Assembly (NCBI GenBank): GCA_900551465.1
Contig: URWL01000064.1
Span: 1 to 8,696, forward strand
DNA: 8,696 bases
Direction: 5' to 3'
Source: an uncultured Blautia sp.
Lineage (GTDB): Bacteria; Bacillota; Clostridia; Lachnospirales; Lachnospiraceae
Part shown: in pieces, positions 1 through 4,608 of the stretch
Numbering within the stretch: position 1 is the stretch's first letter
How the letters are laid out: each line of letters opens with the position of its first letter
Program-made: the position numbers and the translations under genes
The notes under the pieces: model-generated
Seen by the model: the letters and a program-made list of their open reading frames with translations, nothing else
Databases searched by the model: none
Told to the model about the DNA's origin: nothing

Positions 1-32
1 TCTGTAATCTGTGATGCTTGTATTTCACGCAT
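1..32 (-). CDS. Start of a probable fumarate hydratase (class I) alpha subunit, cut by the window edge
   Basis: Only the first ten codons and part of the eleventh are present, reading M-R-E-I-Q-A-S-Q-I-T. The start is well supported: an AGAGGTG ribosome site (38-44 on the complement) sits five bases before the ATG at 32-30, and a good promoter lies further upstream (78-106). The peptide resembles the N-terminus I know from the alpha subunit of two-subunit, iron-sulfur fumarase/L-tartrate dehydratases of Clostridia, which often begin MREI.. followed by an 'ITE' triplet. That family interconverts fumarate and malate in the cytoplasm. The gene is separated from the hydrogenase operon by a terminator and has its own promoter, so it is probably a separate transcription unit. 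The product call rests on ten residues and is only a suggestion; that a gene starts here is much surer. Confidence 0.5.
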   Translation of the reverse strand, partial: MREIQASQIT

Positions 33-77
33 ATTTGCACCTCTTTATTATATATTTTGGAATAAATTTCTGAAAAT

Positions 78-106
78 ATTTTAACGCAAAAAACATGGTT
101 ATGCAA
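78..106 (-). promoter_or_regulatory. Sigma-A-type promoter for the left-edge gene
   Basis: Read on the minus strand, TTGCAT (106-101) and TAAAAT (83-78) are separated by exactly 17 bases, a near-consensus housekeeping promoter. Transcription would start near 71, giving a leader of about 40 bases before the ATG at 32. It lies downstream of the hyd terminator, which supports an independent transcription unit. I see no clear operator. Confidence 0.7.
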
Positions 107-134
107 GATAAGAATCCAAAACAGAAAAGGTAAT

Positions 135-185
135 AAAAAAACCGCAAACGAGCGGGGATGCTCTGTTTTTAACAGTCATCCCCGC
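135..185 (-). terminator. Rho-independent terminator of the hydCBA operon
   Basis: A nine-base perfect stem pairs GCGGGGATG (152-160) with CATCCCCGC (177-185). It is topped by a second five-base stem, CTGTT (163-167) with AACAG (171-175), around a TTT loop. It begins 18 bases after the hydA stop. On the minus strand the T7 tract (complement of 135-141) follows after ten bases. A short alternative hairpin, CCGC (142-145) with GCGG (152-155), abuts this T tract directly. On the plus strand the large stem is followed at once by CCTTTTATT, so it may also stop plus-strand transcription. Confidence 0.75.
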
Positions 186-202
186 CCTTTTATTCACACC
201 TT

Positions 203-1891
203 TTAATAAAATTCATTGTGAAGCAGTTCGTGCTCTTTTCCTTTCAGAAGAGTATCGTAAAGCTCGATCACAAGCGGATTCTCATCTGATTTCTTAATGA
301 TCATAGTATTATCTGCATTATACAGCCCCTTGGCTCTTGCAGCTTTGGTTCTGTCGCCGGCTCTGGTAGGCTGTCCTCCGCCCATAATGCAGCCTCGTCT
401 GCATGCCATTACCTCAATAAGATGGTATTCTGCTTCGCCGTTTTTCACACGGTCCATCACCTTTCTTGCATTTGCAAGACCGCTGACTACACAGATCTTC
501 ACATCCATTCCCTTATAAGGAACGCTGAACTCTTTAATTCCCTCGTCGCCGCGGACGCCGCATTCGGAGATTTCTCTCATCGCTTCCTTGCTGTGATCAT
601 CTGTAAGACGTCTTAAAACTGCCTCTGTAACGCCTCCGGTCACACCAAAGATCACACCACCGCCGGAACCGAATCCAAACGGCATATCACAGGCTTCCGG
701 ATCAAGAGAAGCAAAGTCAAGACCAAAGTTATCGATCATACGGATTAGCTCCGTAGTTGTGATTACAATATCGGTATCCTGCTCGCCTTTGGTAAAACTG
801 TTCGGTCGGATGGCTTCCGCCTTCTTGGCAGTACATGGCATAATAGAAACCATCACTGTCTTTTTGCCCTGTGCATGTTCCGGTTCACGGAAATATTCTT
901 TGATCACGGCAGACATCATCTGCTGAGGCGATCTACAGGTAGAAATATTCGGGATAAAATCCTTATACTGGTCGGTGACAAACTTCACCCATGCCGGACA
1001 GCAGGAAGTCAGAAGCGGAAGATTTTCTCCCTTTTCTATTCTTTTCAGGAATTCTGCTGACTCTTCCATAATGGTAAGATCCGCGCTGAAAGTAGTATCA
1101 TAAACTTCATCAAAGCCCATTCTGTGAAGGGCATTGACGATCTTGCCCATCACACTGCGGCCCTTAGGCTGTCCATAATGGTCTCCCACTGCCACGCGGA
1201 CCGCCGGGGCAATCTGAGCAACCACCCGCACATTCGGATCTGCAAGAGCTTCCCATGCTTCATCCATATGATTCTTAATGGAGATTGCTCCTGTCGGACA
1301 GAATACACGGCACTGACCGCAGTTTACGCAGTCCGTCTCCGCGATTTTCTTGTTAAATGCCGGCATAACCATGGCTTCTGTTCCACGGTATGCAAATCCC
1401 AGAGCGCCGATTCCCTGAAGTTCTTCACAGGCACGTACACAGTCTCCGCAGAGGATGCATTTATTCGGATCCCTTACAAGAGACGGTGAGCTTGTGTCAA
1501 TCTCATGAATCTCTCTTGTATTTTCAAAACGGATGTCTCTTACTCCAAGACGGTGTGCCAGTTCCTGAAGGATACACTCGCCGCTTTTGATACAGGTGGT
1601 ACAGTCTCTGCAGTGTGCTGCAAGAAGAAGCTCCACGATCAGCTTACGATATTTTTTGATCCTTCCGGAATTGGTGTAGATCACCATTCCGTCTCTTGGT
1701 TCTTCTGAACAGGAGGCAAAGGTTCTGCCTCTGTCATCCTCCACTGTACACAGACGGCATGCGCCGAAGGTAGAAACCTCGGAATGATAGCACAGTGTCG
1801 GTATATTAATGCCTGCCTTGCGGATAACGGTCAGGACATTTTTTTCATCGGTAAATTCAACTTTTCTACCGTCAATGGTCATTGTACCCAT
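203..1891 (-). CDS. hydA: [FeFe] hydrogenase catalytic subunit of a trimeric bifurcating hydrogenase (HydA)
   Basis: Catalytic subunit (562 aa) that makes or oxidises H2 at the H-cluster, working with HydB and HydC in the cytoplasm. Cofactor sites are visible in order. An N-terminal [2Fe-2S] ferredoxin domain has Cys34, 45, 48 and 61. A His-ligated [4Fe-4S] site has His93, Cys97, 100 and 106. Two ferredoxin-type [4Fe-4S] sites use Cys145/148/151/155 and Cys188/191/194/198. The H-cluster domain has TSCCPAW (295-301), MPCTAKK (351-357) and the third motif at 495-508. The C-terminal ~50 residues look like the iron hydrogenase small-subunit domain. Length and architecture match HndD and clostridial HydA; the extra C-terminal [2Fe-2S] domain of Thermotoga HydA is absent. 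The third H-cluster motif is odd: MACRRGC instead of MACPGGC. GGAGG seven bases upstream favours the first ATG. The gene lies 15 bases after hydB. Maturases hydE/F/G are not in the window. Confidence 0.95.
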   Translation of the reverse strand: MGTMTIDGRKVEFTDEKNVLTVIRKAGINIPTLCYHSEVSTFGACRLCTVEDDRGRTFASCSEEPRDGMVIYTNSGRIKKYRKLIVELLLAAHCRDCTTCIKSGECILQELAHRLGVRDIRFENTREIHEIDTSSPSLVRDPNKCILCGDCVRACEELQGIGALGFAYRGTEAMVMPAFNKKIAETDCVNCGQCRVFCPTGAISIKNHMDEAWEALADPNVRVVAQIAPAVRVAVGDHYGQPKGRSVMGKIVNALHRMGFDEVYDTTFSADLTIMEESAEFLKRIEKGENLPLLTSCCPAWVKFVTDQYKDFIPNISTCRSPQQMMSAVIKEYFREPEHAQGKKTVMVSIMPCTAKKAEAIRPNSFTKGEQDTDIVITTTELIRMIDNFGLDFASLDPEACDMPFGFGSGGGVIFGVTGGVTEAVLRRLTDDHSKEAMREISECGVRGDEGIKEFSVPYKGMDVKICVVSGLANARKVMDRVKNGEAEYHLIEVMACRRGCIMGGGQPTRAGDRTKAARAKGLYNADNTMIIKKSDENPLVIELYDTLLKGKEHELLHNEFY

Positions 1892-1898
1892 AATCGTT

Positions 1899-1903
1899 CC
1901 TCC
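1899..1903 (-). promoter_or_regulatory. Ribosome binding site deciding the hydA start
   Basis: GGAGG (complement of 1899-1903) lies in the 15-base gap after the hydB stop. It is seven bases from the ATG at 1891-1889 and sixteen bases from the next in-frame ATG (residue 4). The first ATG is therefore the likely start. Confidence 0.75.
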
Positions 1904-1906
1904 CTT

Positions 1907-3778
1907 TTACGCTTCCACATAAATTGCATCAAAGTTACAGTTATCCTTACATGCGCCGCACTTGATACAAAGATCATTATTGATGTGATACGGATGTTTG
2001 ATCTTTCCGGTGATTGCTCCTGCCGGACAGTTCTTGGCACATTTGCCGCATCCGATACAGAATTCTTCATTAATGTGGAACTGACGAAGGGCTGTACAAA
2101 CCTTTGCACGGCACTTCTTATCTCTGATATGCTCCTCATACTCGCTGCGGAACCGCTTCAGTGTGCTGATGACCGGAAGAGGCGCGCTCTTTCCGAGACC
2201 GCAAAGAGCCATACTCTGCACCATATTCGCAAGCTCTTCCAGCTCGTCAAGATCCGACATTTCTCCCTTACCTGCAACGATGCGTTCCAGGATCTCCCGC
2301 ATACGTTTGGTACCTTCACGGCATGGAACACATTTACCGCAGCTTTCTCTCTGGGTGAAGCTCATAAAGAAACGTGCAACCTCAACCATACAGGTATTTT
2401 CATCCATAACAACAAGTCCGCCGGAACCCATGATCGCATCCAGTTTCTTTACAGAATCGAAATCAAGAGGCTGATCCAGCTGATCGTCCACCAGACATCC
2501 ACCGGAAGGACCACCGATCTGAACACCCTTAAATGCAGCACCGCTTTTCAGTCCGCCGCCGATATCATAAATGATATGACGGAGATTTGTTCCCATGGGA
2601 ACTTCGATCAGACCTGTATTTTCAATTGCGCCTGTCAAAGAGAAGGTTTTTGTTCCCGGGCTGCCTTCTGTTCCGATCGTACGGAACCAGTCTGCGCCCT
2701 GAAGGATAATCTTCGGAACGTTCGCATAGGTTTCCACGTTATTCAGAACAGTAGGCTTTTCCCACAGTCCCTTTTCTACAGTACGGGGCGGCTTCACTCG
2801 GGGCATACCTCTGTTGCCTTCGATAGATGCAGTCAGGGCAGAACCCTCGCCGCAGACAAACGCACCTGCGCCTCTGTTGATATGTAAGTAGAAATTCACA
2901 CCGGAGCCCAGGATATTTGTTCCCAGAAGTCCGTAGGCCTCCGCCTGTTCGATAGCCATACGCAGTCTCTGTACAGAAAGAGGATATTCGGCTCTTACAT
3001 AAATATATCCGTTCTCAGCGCCTACCGCATAAGCGGCAATAACCATACCCTCGATCATCTTATAGGGATCGCCTTCCATTACGGAACCGTCCATAAATGC
3101 TCCCGGGTCGCCCTCGTCGCCATTACATACCACATATCTTGTGGTTTCTTTCTGACGGGCCACCTGTCCCCATTTCTTGCCTGCCGGAAAACCTGCGCCG
3201 CCGCGGCCGCGAAGACCGGATTTCGTCACTTCATCGATCACATCCTGCGGAGTCATGTCAAAGAATGCCTTTGCCATAGCCTGAAAACCGCCTGCCGCAA
3301 TATATTCGTCAATGGATTCTGCATCGATCTTGCCGCAGTTTTCCAGAACGATACGGGTCTGCTGATTTAAGAACGGAATATCGTCCGGATGAGGACAGAC
3401 CTCGTCATGGTCTCTGTAGAAAAGACGTTCTACCGGCTGGCCTGCAATTACGGTACGGTCCACGATCTCCTTGCAGTCCTCAACCTGTACATGTACATAC
3501 TGATAATCATAAGGCTGGATCCTCATAAGAGGTCCAAGCTCGCACAGCCCCTGACAGCCTGTTTTTACAACGCCGAGATGAGGGATATCTTTCTGCATCT
3601 CCACCTGGACTCCGTCCAGATCTGCACAGAGCTTTACCATCTCGTCATAGATTTTCTGTGCGCCGGAAGCCATACATCCGGTGCCGGAACAAACAAGAAC
3701 ACGGCAGGTATAGGTATTGATCGTATCCTGAACTTCTTTCTGCTTATTGAGCAGATCCTCTTTTGAAATAATACTCAT
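1907..3778 (-). CDS. hydB: NADH-binding flavoprotein subunit of the bifurcating hydrogenase (HydB, NuoF-like)
   Basis: Subunit (623 aa, the usual HydB size of about 600-630) that binds FMN and NAD(H) and links them to ferredoxin and to HydA. An N-terminal thioredoxin-like [2Fe-2S] domain has Cys30, 35, 75 and 79. The NuoF core shows the FMN/NADH-binding glycine-rich GRGGAGFPAG (191-200) and DEGDPGAFMD (221-230). The [4Fe-4S] N3-type site has ESCGKCVPC (Cys480, 483, 486) plus Cys526. A C-terminal two-[4Fe-4S] ferredoxin domain uses Cys574/577/580/584 and Cys604/607/610/614, as in HydB/HndC but not in complex I NuoF. One oddity is that the usual GEETAL motif reads GEGSAL (310-315). Its ATG overlaps the hydC TGA by four bases, so translation is probably coupled. 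NADH rather than NADPH as partner is inferred from family, not shown. Confidence 0.94.
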   Translation of the reverse strand: MSIISKEDLLNKQKEVQDTINTYTCRVLVCSGTGCMASGAQKIYDEMVKLCADLDGVQVEMQKDIPHLGVVKTGCQGLCELGPLMRIQPYDYQYVHVQVEDCKEIVDRTVIAGQPVERLFYRDHDEVCPHPDDIPFLNQQTRIVLENCGKIDAESIDEYIAAGGFQAMAKAFFDMTPQDVIDEVTKSGLRGRGGAGFPAGKKWGQVARQKETTRYVVCNGDEGDPGAFMDGSVMEGDPYKMIEGMVIAAYAVGAENGYIYVRAEYPLSVQRLRMAIEQAEAYGLLGTNILGSGVNFYLHINRGAGAFVCGEGSALTASIEGNRGMPRVKPPRTVEKGLWEKPTVLNNVETYANVPKIILQGADWFRTIGTEGSPGTKTFSLTGAIENTGLIEVPMGTNLRHIIYDIGGGLKSGAAFKGVQIGGPSGGCLVDDQLDQPLDFDSVKKLDAIMGSGGLVVMDENTCMVEVARFFMSFTQRESCGKCVPCREGTKRMREILERIVAGKGEMSDLDELEELANMVQSMALCGLGKSAPLPVISTLKRFRSEYEEHIRDKKCRAKVCTALRQFHINEEFCIGCGKCAKNCPAGAITGKIKHPYHINNDLCIKCGACKDNCNFDAIYVEA

Positions 3779-4254
3779 GCCTTCTCACCTCTCAATTCTT
3801 CCAGAAGCTCCACCGCCTTCTCCGGTGTCATCTTCGGGTGCACCTCATCATTAACGGTAAGTGTCGGCGCCAGTCCGCATGCGCCAAGACAGGAAACAGT
3901 TTCTACTGTAAACATCATATCGTCTGTGGTATGTTTCTTATGGCTTAATCCCAGTTCTTTCATCAGCGCTTCCTTGACAGGCATGGATTTACGAACGTGA
4001 CATGCCGTTCCGTCACAGACCTTGATGATATATTTTCCCTTTGGTTCAAAAGAAAAATTCTCATAAAAAGTTGCTACACTGAATGCTTTGGCTTCTGTTA
4101 CACCGATCTCTGAAGCCACATAGGTGAGTAGTTCTCCCGGAAGATAACGGTATTCAGCCTGAATATCCTGCATAATCGGAATCAGGGACGCTGCTTTGCG
4201 CCCATAACGCTCAATAATCTCGTCCGTCTTCCTGTAATAAGACTGATCTAACAT
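3775..4254 (-). CDS. hydC: NuoE-like [2Fe-2S] subunit of the bifurcating hydrogenase (HydC)
   Basis: Small subunit (159 aa, normal for NuoE/HydC) with a thioredoxin-like fold that carries one [2Fe-2S] cluster and passes electrons next to HydB. The four ligands are Cys80 and Cys85 (CDGTAC) and Cys122 and Cys126 (CLGAC). The N-terminal ~60 residues, with LIPIMQDIQAEYRYLP (25-40), match the helical part of the NuoE family. It is first in the hydCBA operon. The start is set by AAGGAGGG (complement of 4261-4268), with seven bases between GGAGG and the ATG; an out-of-frame ATG four bases upstream is too close to this site. The stop codon is shared with the hydB start (ATGA). Confidence 0.93.
   Translation of the reverse strand: MLDQSYYRKTDEIIERYGRKAASLIPIMQDIQAEYRYLPGELLTYVASEIGVTEAKAFSVATFYENFSFEPKGKYIIKVCDGTACHVRKSMPVKEALMKELGLSHKKHTTDDMMFTVETVSCLGACGLAPTLTVNDEVHPKMTPEKAVELLEELRGEKA
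3786..3792 (-). promoter_or_regulatory. Ribosome binding site for hydB inside the hydC coding end
   Basis: AGAGGTG (complement of 3786-3792) lies seven bases before the hydB ATG, inside the last codons of hydC. Together with the four-base ATGA overlap it indicates coupled translation, expected for subunits of one complex. The left-edge gene uses the same AGAGGTG sequence. Confidence 0.6.
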
Positions 4255-4299
4255 GCATTTCCCTCCTTAACGGTTGTTTGCTTAATCCCCACTATTTCT

Positions 4300-4318
4300 G
4301 TCACTTTTTGCCAGTGAC
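4300..4318 (-). repeat. Inverted repeat in the hydCBA leader
   Basis: GTCACT (4300-4305) and AGTGAC (4313-4318) form perfect six-base arms around seven bases. Relative to the predicted start near 4322, the element covers about +4 to +22. It could be a repressor operator or an RNA stem-loop at the 5' end of the transcript. Which of these applies cannot be told from sequence. Confidence 0.5.
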
Positions 4319-4328
4319 TTATGCTGTA

Positions 4329-4357
4329 ATTATACATGAAATCAGCATTTTCTACAA
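4329..4357 (-). promoter_or_regulatory. Sigma-A-type promoter of hydCBA
   Basis: On the minus strand TTGTAG (4357-4352) and a perfect TATAAT (4334-4329) are separated by 17 bases, and TG directly precedes the -10 (extended -10). The predicted start is near 4322, leaving a leader of about 68 bases before the hydC ATG. Confidence 0.8.
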
Positions 4358-4372
4358 GTCATATTTCAGATT

Positions 4373-4391
4373 TTTCTGGAATTTTCAGAAA
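4373..4391. repeat. Inverted repeat upstream of the hydCBA promoter
   Basis: TTTCTG (4373-4378) and CAGAAA (4386-4391) form six-base arms around seven bases. The centre is about 60 bases upstream of the predicted hydCBA start, a usual position for an activator. On the minus strand TCTGAAA also recurs just downstream. The region is AT-rich, so chance is a real possibility. Confidence 0.35.
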
Positions 4392-4449
4392 TAACCAAAA
4401 ACTTTGTTACTCTTTAAACGTGTTTGTTATTTTTTCCTCAATTTTCTAT

Positions 4450-4474
4450 GGGGGGGGCTGCAGGGATATCCCTG
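4450..4474. repeat. G8 run and adjacent perfect 14-base palindrome
   Basis: Eight consecutive G (4450-4457) are followed by CAGGGATATCCCTG (4461-4474), which equals its own reverse complement. It sits near the middle of an otherwise AT-rich divergent region, about 115 bases upstream of the -35 of hydCBA and about 65 bases upstream of the plus -35. It could be an operator. As a terminator it is weak: a five-base stem followed by TGTTGTTTTT on the plus strand, with no gene feeding into it. Confidence 0.55.
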
Positions 4475-4512
4475 TGTTGTTTTTGTACTTTCTGCAAAAC
4501 ATTTTACGTGTG

Positions 4513-4528
4513 CCTGTAAAAATACAGG
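4513..4528. repeat. Inverted repeat just upstream of the group B hydrogenase promoter
   Basis: CCTGTA (4513-4518) and TACAGG (4523-4528) are perfect six-base arms around AAAA. The element ends five bases before the proposed -35, the position of an activator or repressor site. A further ACAGG half-site lies at 4566-4570, just past the -10. Confidence 0.5.
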
Positions 4529-4533
4529 ATTCA

Positions 4534-4562
4534 TATTGATTATCCAATTTTTTTCCTATAAT
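4534..4562 (+). promoter_or_regulatory. Promoter of the group B hydrogenase gene
   Basis: A perfect TATAAT -10 lies at 4557-4562. Upstream are TATTGA (4534-4539, 17-base spacer) or the better hexamer TTGATT (4536-4541) with a short 15-base spacer. Either way the -35 is imperfect, which would fit a regulated promoter. The start would be near 4569, about 40 bases before the ATG. Confidence 0.65.
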
Positions 4563-4608
4563 ATAACAGGTATCAGCAGACAAATATAACACAGAGGAGA
4601 AAATAACT

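Larger units (their letters stand above)
4255..4608. other. Divergent control region between hydCBA and the group B hydrogenase gene
   Basis: This 354-base gap separates two oppositely transcribed hydrogenase units. It is AT-rich apart from the 4450-4475 segment. From left to right it holds the hydC ribosome site, a 5' leader inverted repeat (4300-4318), the minus promoter (4329-4357), an inverted repeat upstream of it (4373-4391), a weak Rex-like sequence near 4404-4421, a G8 run with a perfect 14-base palindrome (4450-4474), a second inverted repeat (4513-4528), the plus promoter (4534-4562) and a GAGGAG ribosome site (4594-4599). The two promoters point away from each other with about 180 bases between their -35 elements. 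I see no credible protein gene here. Confidence 0.8.

Noticed and set aside
1784..2887. Long open frame (367 codons) on the plus strand opposite hydB and the hydA start
   Set aside because: It is antisense to well-supported HydB, which has all cofactor motifs. Its translation is Cys/His/Thr-rich with no family resemblance, and it has no ribosome site or promoter that I can see.
4404..4421. Possible Rex (NADH-sensing repressor) operator, TTGTTAC....TAAAC-like
   Set aside because: It matches only about 10 of the 14 conserved positions of the clostridial pattern TTGTTAA-N4-TTAACAA, and the right half is poor. Rex control would make sense biologically, but the sequence does not support a call.
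4458..4485. Rho-independent terminator or attenuator ahead of the group B gene (CAGGG/CCCTG followed by a T-rich stretch)
   Set aside because: The stem is only five bases with an ATAT loop, the T tract is interrupted, and the identified plus promoter lies downstream, so no transcript would normally cross it.
4535..4548. ATTG-N6-CAAT, possible FNR/CRP-family site over the group B promoter
   Set aside because: It does not fit TTGAT-N4-ATCAA beyond the left half, and four-base arms are expected by chance in AT-rich DNA.
4255..4608. Riboswitch or structured RNA in the long divergent leader region
   Set aside because: With both promoters placed, the leaders are only about 68 and 40 bases, too short for known large riboswitches, and I recognise no conserved core.
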